A DNA stretch of 64,000 nt from Tillandsia leiboldiana (taxonomy: Eukaryota > Streptophyta > Magnoliopsida > Poales > Bromeliaceae). Location: assembly GCA_029204045.2 (NCBI GenBank), contig CM055063.1, positions 28,217,721 to 28,281,720 on the forward strand, in the 5' to 3' direction. The position numbers and the translations under genes are program-made. The first letter of the stretch is position 1. Each line of letters starts with the position of its first letter. Positions 21,401 through 32,399 of the stretch are shown here, piece after piece. Under the pieces are notes generated by a model. That model did no database searches, was not told the origin of the DNA, and saw only the letters and a program-made list of their open reading frames with translations.

Positions 21401-21903
21401 AATGGGCGGGCGACACATGGCCTGGCGCGGTCCACCGTGCGCCGCGCCCGGCGCGAATCACGCGCTGTCCCGCGTGCGTTGACCGGCCAATTCCCGCGCG
21501 CCACGCGTCCACACCGAAAACCCGCTGGTCCCGGTGCACGCCAATTCCCCTGGACCAGCCTGCACGCGCCCGCGCCGCCGCGCTCCGCCGCCGACGCTGC
21601 CCCGGCCGCCGGAACAGTAATCTTGTCTCGAAATCCGTGTTTGGGCATCCGGGCTCCGAAAAATATAAGTAAATAGTCCATTTCCATCGTTTTCGCGCGT
21701 TGAATCCAAATCCGATGTTCGTTTTGCCCAATTCCACTTCTAAAATTTGACGAAGGCATCCAGATATGTAATCTTAATCCAAATTTCACGCGGGGTCCAA
21801 TCCTGAGCTCCGATTTGCGCTCAAGCACCTCCATCACACCGAATAAGCCTCCAGAAGTCGCTGATCCAACAGTAATCCTCTCGCGGGGATACGGGTGCTC
21901 ACA
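18497..21903 (-). mobile_element. Solo LTR J
   Basis: A 3407-bp LTR (TGTGAGCACC...TGACA on the minus strand) bounded by the perfect TSD ctaac (18492-18496 and 21904-21908), with no internal gag-pol. It is the product of LTR-LTR recombination. A TATA-like box CTATAAATAG on the minus strand is at 21162-21175. U5 resembles D LTR (18960-19080 against 52070-52210). Its U3 matches 1-1040. Several short frames inside are not genes. Confidence 0.93.
19485..19815. repeat. ~70-bp tandem repeat with CCGCGG sites in LTR J
   Basis: Five imperfect copies of a 67-73 bp unit containing 'ccggtcaaccgcccaatatccgcgg'. Two copies of a related unit occur in D LTRs (52566-52680 and 59800-59915). Confidence 0.85.
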
Positions 21904-22202
21904 CTAACTTCGCATCAAGTCCCCGTTTCCATCGACACCCCAAAGAAACCCGACAAGAATATCGAAAAACCCTACCAAATCACTAAGAGAGGTAACGAAA
22001 AGTCAAAAACACTTCTTCTAGCCGGTGAGGATGACGGTACGATGCTCGGCTCCGTCCTCCGCTCTCCGGTCTCCCGCGATGTCGGTGCTCCCTCCTCCGT
22101 TGCCCCACGATGATGCCGATTTCCGCCCCCGATCTCCGATGAACCCTTCGAGAAAGAAGACGATGTTCTCCTTTCGTTACAATTATCGAAAACTAGGGTT
22201 TT

Positions 22203-22227
22203 CTTCTCTCTCTCTCTCTCTCTCTTA
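22203..22227. repeat. (CT)n microsatellite
   Basis: About twelve CT units in the predicted leader of LTR E. Confidence 0.9.
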
Positions 22228-22301
22228 GATGTGTAAAGTAGAAACCGGTCCCCGATTCCTCTATTTATAAGAGATTTTGAAACAATAATAACCGCTTCAC
22301 A

Positions 22302-22388
22302 TCTTTTTGCAACAAATCAAATATTTTTGTAACAAATCAGGCCCTTTTGTAACAAAGCAAATCCTTTTATAACAAATCAAATCTTTTA
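22302..22388. repeat. ~23-bp 'ttttgtaacaaatcaaa' tandem repeat
   Basis: Four imperfect copies just upstream (minus-strand sense) of the E TATA-like box. Confidence 0.85.
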
Positions 22389-22727
22389 ATTAATCGTTTC
22401 TCCCTCGATTTGCGTTCCAAATCCTTCGGAAATCTCATCGTACGTTGGCACGGATCCCAAGCACCCAAAAGTCGAAATGAGTGTTCTAAACCCCTCTTTT
22501 ATATTAAACTTAGAAAAATCACATCGGGAGCTCCTCTTACCGGAATTTAGAGCCGATCGCACCACCGTTTTCCATTTTCTGAACCCTACACAATGAAATA
22601 AAAATCCGACCAAAAGGCATAGCAAAAATACGAGAAAAAGTACTGTGACTACTGAAAGTGATACCGAACGAAAACCGTGGACACTACATCACTCCCTCCT
22701 TTAAAGAAGTTTCGTCCCCGAAACTTA

Positions 22728-23405
22728 ACTCATATCCATTGCAAACAAGTCCGGATAACGTTCTCTAATCATTGACTCAAGTTCCCACGTGGCTTATCTT
22801 TCTTCATGGTTACTCCATTGAACCTTCACATAAGGTATTGACCTCTTACGCAACTTCTTTTCTTCTCGTGCCAAAATTTGCACCGGTGTTTCTTCAAAAC
22901 TCAAATCCTCTTGTAGTTCCACCGAGTAAGCATCGATCACATGTCAAGGGTCGGGCAAATACTTTCGAAGCATCGATACATAAAATACATCAAGTACCCT
23001 CTCGAGACTAGGTGGCAAGGCCAAACGGTAGGCTACCAGACCAATCCGCTCAAGGATTTCGAACGGTCCTATGAATTGCGGTCTCAGTTTGCCTCGCAAC
23101 CCAAACCGCCGGATTCCCCGGGACCGTGATACCTTGAGCAACATGACTTGGAATTCCAAGTCTCGTCGCCTCCGGTCCGCATAACTCTTTTGCCGGCTTT
23201 GCGCGATTAGTAACCGCTGCCTAATGAAACGGACCTTTGCCTCCGTTTCTTCCACCAAGTCAGGGTCCAAGATGCTTCCGCTCCATCAAGTCGTCCCAAC
23301 ACAGAGGTGATCGACACCTGCGCCGATACAAAGCCTCATACGGTGCCATCTGAATGCTTGCCTGAAAGCTATTGTTCTAAGCAAACTCCACTAACGGTAA
23401 GTAAC
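22728..23405 (-). pseudogene. Chromovirus E integrase C-terminus and chromodomain relic
   Basis: The open piece 22944-23270 carries GPFEILERIG and the DRRRRDLEFQV block. It stops at 22944. Downstream, in other frames, chromodomain words survive (SFEETPV, IPYVKV, ATWELES, YPDLF), interrupted by a stop just before ATWELE. Frameshifts also separate it from the integrase core at about 23405. It is closest in arrangement to B and D. Confidence 0.85.
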
Positions 23406-23409
23406 GGTG

Positions 23410-24777
23410 TCATCCCCCTCCAAAATCCAAAACACAGGCTCGGAGCATGTCCTCTAAGGTCTGAATTACTCGCTCCGACTTTCCATCACTTTGGCGGTGA
23501 AATGTCGTACTAAAACTGAGCTTGGTTCCCATTGCTTGTTGTAGACTTTTCCAAAAGATTGACACGAAGAGGGTATCTCTGTCCGACGTAATCATAACCA
23601 GTACCCCATGTAGTCTCACAATCTCATCGATGTAGCAAAGAGCCAAACGCTCCCGTGACCACGTAGTATGTAAAGGCAGGAAATGTGACGACTTCGTCAA
23701 TCGATCAACCACGAACCAAATTGCGTCATGCCCAAGTTGCGATCGTGGAAGCCCCGTGACGAAGTCCATGGTAGTCCATTCCCATTTCCATTGCGGAATT
23801 GGAAGCGATTGTAATTTTCCCGCAGGCCGTTGGTGCTCAGCTTTAACCTGCTGACACACCAAATAACGTGCACCAAAATGAGTCACATCCTCCTTCATCT
23901 TTGGCCACCAGAAGGTTTGCTTCATATCCTTGTACAACTTAGTCCCGCCGGGGTGAACGGTGTAACGCGTCCGATGCGCTTCGGTCAAGATTTCTTCCTT
24001 TAATTCTGGCTGATCCGGAACACACAACCGTCCTCGAAACCCAATCGAGTCATCCTCCCCAATGGTGAAGTCGCCACCCAAACCCGACGTAACTCGACCA
24101 TGCATGCGCTGAAACTCCACATCCGCCTTCTTCTGTCCCTTGCGGATGGGATCCATTAAGGTTGGTTTAACCTCCATCGTAAAAAGCCTTGCAACTGTGC
24201 CCTGTGGTACAATCTCCAATCCCAACCTTTGAAACTCCGCAACTAAACCCTTTTGTTGCGTAACCGATTCCAATGCCAAACCCTCGGTTGAAGTCTCTCT
24301 ACTTAAGTCATCCGCCACTACATTTGCCTTTCCCAGGTGATAGTGAATAGACAAATCATAGTCCTTTAAGAGCTCCAACCAATGTCTTTGCCGAAGGTTC
24401 AATTTCTTTTGAGTAAACAAATACTTTAAGCTTTGATGATCCGTGTACAGCTCACAGTGTGCTCTATACAAGTAATGCCTCCATAACTTCAAATCGAAAA
24501 TTACCGCTGCCAGCTCAAGGTCATGGGTGGGATAGTTCCTCTCGTAATCCTTGAGTTGCCTTGATGCATATGCTATCACTCAATCCTGTTGCATCAAAAC
24601 ACACCCTAGTCCCACCCGTGACGCATCACAATAAACCATGAAGTCCTCTCCTGGTCTAGGTAAGGCTAAGACCGGTGCCCGTGTCAGTCTGGCCTTCAAT
24701 TCCTCAAAACACTCCTGACACTGAGACGTCCAAACGAACTTTTCGCCCTTCTGGATTAACCGGTATAGTGGTAGTGC
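23410..24777 (-). pseudogene. Chromovirus E RNase H and integrase, cut by LTR insertion
   Basis: Two open pieces. The first, 24580-24777, holds the RT-connection/RNase H start (YCDASRVGLG, VLMQQD), then a TGA stop. The second, 23410-24579, continues RNase H (HDLELAAV, YTDHQSLKYL), the linker, integrase H2C2 (His pair in HRTRYTVHPGG; first Cys lost, ARYLVCQQ) and the core (MDFVTGLP, ITSDRDTLF, SERVIQTLED). The TGA replaces a coding residue and may be CpG decay of an arginine codon. At 24778 the A1 LTR begins; the rest of pol and gag is not in the window. Confidence 0.9.
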
Positions 24778-25184
24778 TGTCACGCACCGGGGTCGAAACT
24801 GCGACCCGGGCTCGCCAACAGATCCGCCATCTGTATGGAAACTGCCGCACAGATGAAGCGTCTACCCTATAAGAGATCTATAGCTAAAACATGTAACAGA
24901 GCTGAAACTAAAACCAATAGCTAAAGAAACAAACACTGAACATCTGATATAAATAAAACCTCAATACATAGTCTCACGGCTATGAAAAATAAATACAACT
25001 CTCACAAATCTCTCAGACTATCCAGTACAAAAGTGTAATCAGAAAAAACATGGTACATCTACCTCTAACTCTCAATGCTGGTAAGGAACTAATCGGTCGC
25101 GTCCTCACCTCGATCAGCTGTCTCCGCACGAGCTAAGCCAGAACAGCAACCTCAGGAAACCTGTAACCGCAGCGAGTGTGAGAA
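24778..25184 (-). mobile_element. A1: A-family LTR (U5 side) inserted in chromovirus E pol
   Basis: Begins TGTCACGCACCGGGG at 24778, the reverse complement of the A terminus. The left flank agtgc is the expected TSD; its partner is not in the window. It continues after solo LTR C at 28703. Confidence 0.88.
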
Positions 25185-25719
25185 TGTAAGACCCGGTCTT
25201 TCCTTAACCTTTCTGGTCACCCTCTTCTAGTAATGTCCGACCGGGGGCCTCATTTTGGTGTTTTTTCCGGACAGACCGTCGGGGCCCGCAGATAATTTTA
25301 GGCGGTAGAGCTCGCGGAGCGGAGCGCGCGGGCGCGATCGGTTTCAATTTCCGACTTCCGGTCTGACCAGAATTAATTCTTGAAGTTGGGGTCCCCTTAG
25401 GCGTCTCGGGATCCGTGTTGGCAACCCGCACACCTTTTAAGGTAAACCCTAACTTTTTAGTATATATATATAGGCGGATGGGAAAGAGTATTAGGGTTTC
25501 ATTTGTTTTTGTGGCCGCCTCTTTTCTTTTACTTCTTCCCTCGTAGCCGCCGTCAAGGAGTAACCAAGCACTCGGGCGAGGGTGGACCGGTGGAGGCAAG
25601 CGGACGATCCCTCTCCTTCCTCCTCTTTCGCACATCGAGGTGAGTCGGGGTGCGTTTTTGTTCGGGTAATCTTGTTCCCTTCGTTTTGTTGGTCACGTGG
25701 AGGGAGGAGGGGCGGCGCC

Positions 25720-26560
25720 GTCACGCACCGCCGCGCGCGGGGCCGGCCGCGGGTGGGGCGCCCGCGCGGGCCGGTGCCGCGCGGGGCCGCCCGCAGGAGG
25801 GGCGCCCGCGCGGGCCGGTGCCGCGCGGGGCCGCCCCGCACCGCGGGCAGCGCGCCCGCGCGGCGCTCGGCCGCGCGGGGCAGCCCGCAGGAGGGGCGCC
25901 CGCGCGGGCCGGTGCCGCGCGGGGCCGCCCCGCACCGCGGGCAGCGCGCCCGCGCGGCGCTCGGCCGCGCGGGGCCGCCCGCAGGACGGGCGCCCGCGCG
26001 GGCCGGTGCCGCGCGGGGCCGCCCCGCACCGCGGGCAGCGCGCCGCGCGGCGCTCGGCCGCGCGGGGCCGCCCGCAGGAGGGGCGCCCGCGCGGGCCGGT
26101 GTCGCGCGGGGTCGCCCCGCACCGCGGGCAGTGCGCCCGCGCGGCGCTCGGCCGCGCGGCGCTCGGCCGCGCGGGGCCGCCCGCAGGAGGGGCGCCCGCG
26201 CGGGCTGGTGCCGCGCGGGGCCGCCCCGCACCGCGGGCAGCGCGCCGCGCGGCGCTCGGCCGCGCGGGGCTGCCCGCGGTGAGGGGCGCCCGCGCGGGTA
26301 GCTCGGCCGTGCGGGGCCGCCCGCAGGAGGGGCGCCCGCGCGGGCTGGTGCCGCGCGGGACCGCCCCGCTCCGCGGGCAACGCGCCCGCGCGGCGCCTCC
26401 CGCAGGAGGGGTGCCCGCGCGGGCTGGTACCGCGCGGGGTCGCCCCGCACCGCGGGCAGCGCGCCCGCGCGGCGCTCGGCCGCGCGGGGCCGCCTGCTGG
26501 AGGGGCGCCCGCGCGGGCTGGTGCCGCGCGGGGCTGCGCCCAGGCGGAGTGTACGCCGCA
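25720..26560. repeat. 93-94 bp GC-rich minisatellite, array 1
   Basis: Copies of a unit starting 'gcaggaggggcgcccgcg' begin at 25793, 25887, 25981, 26074, 26183, 26323, 26402 and about 26491. The typical pitch is 93-94 bp with internal gains and losses. Composition is almost entirely G and C and rich in CpG. Long open frames on both strands here follow from composition and are not genes. Confidence 0.93.
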
Positions 26561-26979
26561 CGGGCCGGTGCCTTGCGGGGAACTCTGCCGCACGCTGTTG
26601 GGAGTCGATGTAAGTTTCGGACCTCTAAGTCTTGACTTGCCCATGTTCCTTCAGGAGCGCGGGACGCTGCTGGCGACTGGTGCACAGACGCGGACTGGAC
26701 GAACGCAGGACGACGCACACAAAGTGGGTACATTCCCGGGGATTGTGGGAATAGGGATTTACTGTTAGAAATAGCATGTTGGGGCAAGGTGGAATTGTTA
26801 GTCTCCTTCTGATTATGCACTAACCCTGTTATGTTATTATACTTAATATCAATCTGAGGCAAGCGGACGATCCCTCTCCTTCCTCCTCTTTCGCACATCG
26901 AGGTGAGTCGGGGTGCGTTTTCGTTCGGGTAATCTTGTTCCCTTCGTTTTGTTGGTCACGAGGAGGGAGGAGGGGCGGC

Positions 26980-27345
26980 GCCGTCGCGCACCGCCGCGCG
27001 CGGGGCCGGCCGCGGGTGGGGCGCCCGTGTGGGCGGGTCCGCGCGGGGTCGCCCCACACCGCGGGCAGCGCGCCCGCGCGGCCCTCGGCCGCGCGGGGCC
27101 GCCCGCAGGAGGGGCGCCCGCGCGGGCTGGTACCGCGCGGGGCCGCCCCGCACCGCGGGCAACGCACCCGCGCGGCGCTCGGCCCCGCGGGGCCGCCCGC
27201 AAGAGGGGCGCCCGCGCGGGCTGGTGCCGCGCGGGGCCGCCCCGCACCGCGGGCAGCGCGCCCGCGCGGCGCTCGGCCGCGCGGGGCCGCCTGCTGGAGG
27301 GGCGCCCGCGCGGGCTGGTGCCGCGCGGGGCTGCGCCCAGGCGGA
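26980..27345. repeat. 93-94 bp GC-rich minisatellite, array 2
   Basis: The same unit with copies starting near 27107, 27200 and 27292. It is the shorter counterpart of array 1. Confidence 0.92.
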
Positions 27346-28702
27346 GTGTACGCCGCACGGGCCGGTGCCGTGCGGGGAACTCCGCCGCACGCTGTTGGGA
27401 GTCGATGTAAGTTTCGGACCTCTAAGTCTTGACTTGCCCATGTTCCTTCAGGAGCGCGGGACGCTGCTGGCGGCTGGTGCACAGACGCGGACTGGACGAA
27501 CGCAGGACGACGCACACAAAGTGGGTACATTCCCGGAGATTGTGGGAATAGGGATTTACTGTTAGAAATAGCATGTTGGGGCAAGGTGGAATTGTTAGTC
27601 TCCTTTTGATTATGCACTAACCCGGTTATGTTATTATACTTAATATCAATCTGAGGCTCAAGTTTTGCTACACGCACACCAGCGGTTTGGCCACCGCAAG
27701 GGTGTGCTTTTCCGGAAAAGTGGTACGTTGACCCGTGTACCCCACGCGAGGGTGGCGTTAGGAATGGGGGCCCCCATGGGTGGGGGGTGTGAGCGGTGAT
27801 GTCGAGGCAGGTGCTCGGCGGCCGAGGCAGGTGCTCGGCGGTGGACATCGGGAAAGGTGCCCGATGTTGTTTTGATACAGGGTGTGGTTATGGTGGATGA
27901 TGGATGAGAGGGATGGTTGCTCCGGTTTTGTGGTTTGCCCTATTATTGTTCTTTTATGCTTATCATGCTATTTCTAGTCACTGATTTCCCACTCCGTGAC
28001 AGGTTCGTCCAGGGGCGAGTGCTAGGGCGCCGGTGAGGCCGCGAGAGTGCTGTTCTGGCTTTTAGTGACTTCAGATACAGTGACTTTCCTTTCCTTTTCT
28101 TTTATTACTCATGCTAGCTAGTTGTGGATTGCGACACCCCCGTGGGGTCGAAGTGGATGTTGCCTTTTTCCCTTTTTGAATAAACGAATGATTATTGCAT
28201 TCTTTCTTACTTGGCCGTTTTAAACAATGAAAAGCAAAGAAAACCGGTTGCAAGAACTACTTTTAAAACGTGGGTGTCGTGTGGGCACCGAATTTTACAA
28301 ACCCCTGTGGATTTATGTGGCTTTCAAACGGTCTTTCATAAAATGATGGCATCGTGTGGATGCCGTTTTCAAAACCTTGTGATTATTTATCCTTTCAAAA
28401 CATCGGCCTCTATGTTCTAAGTGAATATTAGAATATCACGTGAGTTGTTTGGTTGTATGTGAACGAGACCCCAACTGAGGTGGTTAGAGATTGTATGTTC
28501 TACGCCTTGTGAGACATTTTGTATGTGAGACGCCGTGCATATACAAAGGAGACTCTGCCCGTTTGCAGAGTGAATTTGTGTATGCGGCGGGTCTGGACAC
28601 GCACCGGGGAGCGTTGGTTTACAAAAAAAAATATATGGCTGAATCAGGAGCATCGGTGGCTCTTCTTCCGCGCGATTCGAGCCCCCGGGCCGTGACAGAG
28701 AA

Positions 28703-29159
28703 CTACTGCAGAAGGTAGTTCCCAGTGGGTACCGTCACCAATATCTACGGTACGCCCACTAAGTCTACTGGAGGCACAACAGATAGGTATGCAGATAGAT
28801 ATAGGAAAGCTGAAAGAAAACTACAGCTACTATGTCTCAATCATCATGCTCAAGAAACTCTACTATGCATACTCTCACTACTGCTAAATGCCTCAAGTAC
28901 CATGCTCGAAGAAAAAACTCATCTAAGAACATGCTATGAACCACTCGCACACGAGGTGCTCACAAAACTCAAATCCCAATGACTGCCCAAAACTGGCTCA
29001 GTCAAACCTGCGCCTGTCGTCTAGGAACACACCTTCCCACTACCACGGATCCACAAAAGGACTACTAGGAACGCACCTGCCCACTCCACGTGGGGCGTCC
29101 TAGTCTGACTATCTCAATCATCATCATCACGCCTCCGGAGCGTAACTCGAGGGGAGCGA
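28703..29159 (-). mobile_element. A1 LTR, continuation right of solo LTR C
   Basis: Continues A-family sequence from 25184 without a gap, and includes two copies of the 45-bp minisatellite. It is cut at 29159 (agcga) by the start of element A2. Confidence 0.88.
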
Positions 29160-31529
29160 TGTAGAGTACTGGTACTTTGTAGAGCGTACCGACCTTGCAA
29201 GATGGCGTGGTGCGGAGAAATCGCCTCGAGCGTGTTCCTTATATGTTTACAGATGAGTTCGGGTCGATTTGGATTAACGCGGAAGCCCCAGCTTGATTCG
29301 GAGTTTTCCGGGCTTTGTGTGCCGTTAGAGGATTGGTTTTGTTAGAGCATCGGCTCCACAGTGGGGAACAGAAAAATTGAAAAATGTTTGGAACAAGTGT
29401 ATTTTCAGATTACAGCGGAGTTCGGGAGGTTCCGGATTGATGCGGAGGCCCCGAAGGCAAAAAGTGAGTTGGAATGGGCAATTATGGAACAGGGTTTTGT
29501 ATTGAGTACACCGACTCCGCGGTTGAGCTTTTTGAGGGGGAAAAGCTTGGGACATGTGTATTTTCCTGTTACAGCGGGGTTCGAGAGGTTTCGGTCTGTT
29601 GCGGAGGCCCCGAGGGCAAAAAGTGAGTTCGAGTTGGCTTATAAAGGGATTAATTAATTAATTTAATTAATTAAGTAATTTTAGCCCGTGAAGAAATTAG
29701 AGAAGGAAAGAAAGAGAAGAAAGGAATTAAGACTAAGTTTTTTTTTAAGTAAATCGATTGAGATATTTTGATGGAGGACTTTTTGGTCATTTCTCATTTG
29801 CCTTGCTGCCTCACTCCCAGCCACTTAATTAAGTATCCTTAATTAAGTTGCCAGGTCTTCGTCTTCTTCACTCCCTACAAACAAAGGAAAACAGAGGAAA
29901 CAAGAAAGTGAAACAGAGTAAGTGAGAAATAAGAGAGAGAAGGAGAAAAAGATGGAAAGGAGGGAAAATGCATGTGAGTTGTGTTGGTGTGGACCCTGTG
30001 GGAAGCCATGAGGAGCGAGCGGAGCACGCGCGCGTCGAGCTTCGTGGAAGGTTAGTGCTGTTTTTTTTTATAGAGAGAGAGAGAGTGAGCTTGGGTTTTT
30101 TTTTTATGGTTTGGTGTTGAGGTTGGTGTGGACTGTTGTCCACATGTGCCGGGTGGCCGCGACAGGGGGAGCCGCGCGGGCGCGCATGGCGCCGCGCGCG
30201 GCTGGCGCAGTCTGCTGCGCGGGCGCGCAAGGGCGCCGCGCGCAGCAGCTGCGCGCGCTGCTGGCGGGCGCGCGCAGGCGGGCGCCGCGCTGTTGAGTCG
30301 CGCAGCTGGGCGCTGCGCAGCGGGCGCCGCGCAGGCGGGCGCTACGCTGTTGAGCCGCGCAGCTGGGCGCTACACAGCGGGCGCCGCGCAGCTGGGGCGC
30401 CGTGCAGAGGCTGGCGCCGCGGGCGCGGGAGCTGCGCAGCGGGCACGCTCAGCGGGCGCGGCGCGGCGGGCGCTGCGAAGCAGCGCGCAGGGCGCCGCGC
30501 GGGCGTCGCGCTGGAGCACGCGGGCGCGCAGCGAGCGTGCAGAGGCGCGCGGCTTGCGTGCTGGGCTGCCGCGCAGAGGCGCGCGGCTTGCGTGCTGGGG
30601 TGCCGCGCAGGGGCGCAGCAAGCGCGCGGGAGGGCCGCGCTGGCGCTGTGCTGGGCGGCAAGGCCGCGCGCTGTGCGCGGCTGACGTAGGTGGCGCGCGC
30701 GGCCGGCTGAGGCGGCGCGCGCGGCTGCTGCGTGCGGTCGGCGCGCGAGCTCGGACTGGTGTCTGCGAGCTGTGAGCGCGCTTGGCGAGGGCTGGTTGTT
30801 GCCCGGGTGTCGCGTGAGCTTTTGTGGATCGAGTTTGACGCGGTTTTTTCCCCTTTTTCTCTCCCAGGTCGGCGTCATTTGCGGCGGATTTCAGCGAGGT
30901 GGCGTGCGGAGCCCGGATCGAGTGCGCGACACGCGGAATCTTTTCTACCTGTGCTGTTTGGCCTGTGTGTGTGGGCTGTATGTGTTGTGGGAGCTGTAGG
31001 CTGTAGGTGGTTTTATGTGTTTTTTTTTTATGTATGTAAGCTGCTGGAGTTGTGGTGGACTTGATGTGGGCTGATGCTAAATGTTGGTGCTTGGTGGTGG
31101 ATTTGTGTGTACTTGAGCCTTTAATTGCACTGTATTTTGGCCGTGGAGCGAGCCGGTTGCGCGCGAGATTTTTGTGGGGACTTGGGGAATTTATTTGATG
31201 CTTCCGGGGATTCTTTTGATGTCCGCGACAGTGCGCGCGCGCGGCGCGTTTTTTTTCGGAATTTCGTCAGTTTGAGGAATCAGCGCTTCACCGACATCAG
31301 CGATGCCTACCGAAAGCGTTTCTGGTGGGTTGGAACTTCTCCAAAATTTATGGAATGCCCTTTAATGCTCCTGAATGCAATTTGATCATGTTTACCATGT
31401 TATTTTTACTGTAGTAAAATCTGATAATTGCCTGGAATTTTCTGGAAAATTTATTGGGACCCCAGATTATTTTTAGTATACTCCTGATATTATATGACAC
31501 TAGGTTTCATGTTTTGTTTGCATAATAAT
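29160..31529 (+). mobile_element. A2 element 5' LTR, first part
   Basis: Starts TGTAGAGTAC at 29160 after flank agcga (the expected TSD; the right end is outside the window). It follows A-family U3, but its 29640-29850 segment has TTAATTAA-rich palindromes instead of the GTTCCGGAAC array. A splice-donor-like AAGGTTAGT (30048-30056) and an acceptor-like polypyrimidine-CAG (30841-30867) bracket a GC-rich block. It is interrupted at 31529 by solo LTR A3 and resumes at 49249. Confidence 0.9.
30165..30770. repeat. GC-rich low-complexity block in A2 LTR
   Basis: Highly GC-rich, with recurring 'ggcgccgcgc', 'gagccgcgcagctgggcgc' and 'aggcgcgcggcttgcgtgctggg' words (the last repeated at about 30541 and 30577). 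Open frames in it are compositional. Confidence 0.8.
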
Positions 31530-32399
31530 TGTCACGCCCCGGAGTCGAAACTGCGACCCGGGCTCGCCAACAGATCCGCCATCTGTACGGAAACTGCCGC
31601 ATAGACGAAGCGTCTACCCTGCAAGTATATCTATAGCCAACATGTATCAGAGCTGAAAACCTAAACGATAGCTATAGAAATCCACTGAACATCTGATATA
31701 AATAAAATCATCCTCAATACAACATCTCTCAACTGTCAAATAAAAGATACAAGCCTCACCAATCACTCAGACTGTCCAGTACAAAAGTGGAAACATAAAA
31801 ATAATACAGGGTACATCTACCTCTGACTCTCAATGCTGGTAAAGAACTAAACAGCCACGTCCTCACCTCGATCAGCTGTCTCCGTGCGAATCAAAGCCGG
31901 AACAGCTACCTCAGAAACCTGTCACCGCAGCGGGTGTGAGATCTACTGCAGAAGGTAGATCTCAGTGGGTACCGTCACCAATATCCACGGTATGCCCACT
32001 AAGTCTACTGGAGGCACAAAAGATAGGTATGCAGATAGATATATAAATGAAAGCAGGAAATGAGCTACAACTATATGCCATAACAACATGCTCAAGGAAA
32101 TCTCTACTATGATCCTGCTATGCATACACTACTAAATGCCTCAAGTATCATGCTCAAAGGAAAACTCATCTAAGAGCAAGCTATGCACCACTCGCACACG
32201 AGGTGCTCTCAAATCCCAAATCTCAATGACTGGCCCAAAACTGGCTCAGTCAAGCCCGCGCCTGTCGTCTAGGAACGCACCTGCCCACTCCACGTGGGGC
32301 GTCCTACTGACTACTATGAATGCACCTGCCCACTCCTCGTGGGGCGTCCTAAACTGACTACTAGGAACGCACCTGCCCACCCCCGTGGGGCATCCTACT

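Larger units (their letters stand above)
21909..22688 (-). mobile_element. Chromovirus E 3' LTR, U3 part
   Basis: On the minus strand it starts TGTAGTGTCC at 22688 and runs to the J insertion. A strong TATA-like box (minus strand CTTATAAATAGAGG) is at 22258-22271. It is followed by a GA-rich leader from the (CT)n tract at 22203-22227, and preceded by four ~23-bp 'ttttgtaacaaatcaaat' repeats (22302-22388). A polypurine tract (cctttaaaggagg type) lies just outside the edge at 22689-22704. Confidence 0.82.
25593..27652. repeat. Large tandem duplication inside LTR C
   Basis: Unit 1 (25593-26855, 1263 bp) and unit 2 (26856-27652, 797 bp) start with the same gaggcaagcggacg sequence and end with 'cttaatatcaatct'. 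The length difference (466 bp) equals about five minisatellite units. Shared flanking sequence is nearly identical, so the duplication is recent. Confidence 0.92.
25185..28697 (+). mobile_element. Solo LTR C with GC-rich minisatellite core
   Basis: A 3513-bp LTR, TGTAAGACCC...GGCCGTGACA, flanked by the perfect TSD gagaa (25180-25184 and 28698-28702). A TATA-like run tatatatatata lies at 25461-25470. The leader 25500-25640 is followed by a splice-donor-like GAGGTGAGT (25637-25645). The core is a duplicated GC-rich block. The last ~1 kb (27650-28697) is diverged from chromovirus B LTR, so C belongs to a related chromovirus. No internal region remains. Confidence 0.93.

Noticed and set aside
18497..22688. 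One 4.2-kb LTR of chromovirus E
   Set aside because: The interior TSD ctaac and the matching J edge at position 1040 show this is solo LTR J (18497-21903) inserted into the E LTR.
25491..27848. Long open frames of 160-400 codons on both strands, rich in Arg, Ala, Gly and Pro
   Set aside because: They overlap on both strands and several frames, follow the 93-94 bp GC minisatellite, lack stops because of composition, and lie within a TSD-bounded solo LTR.
30128..30878. Overlapping GC-rich frames around 30.1-30.9 kb
   Set aside because: Low-complexity Ala/Arg-rich translations on both strands inside the A2 LTR. No conserved domain, and not shared with other A LTRs.
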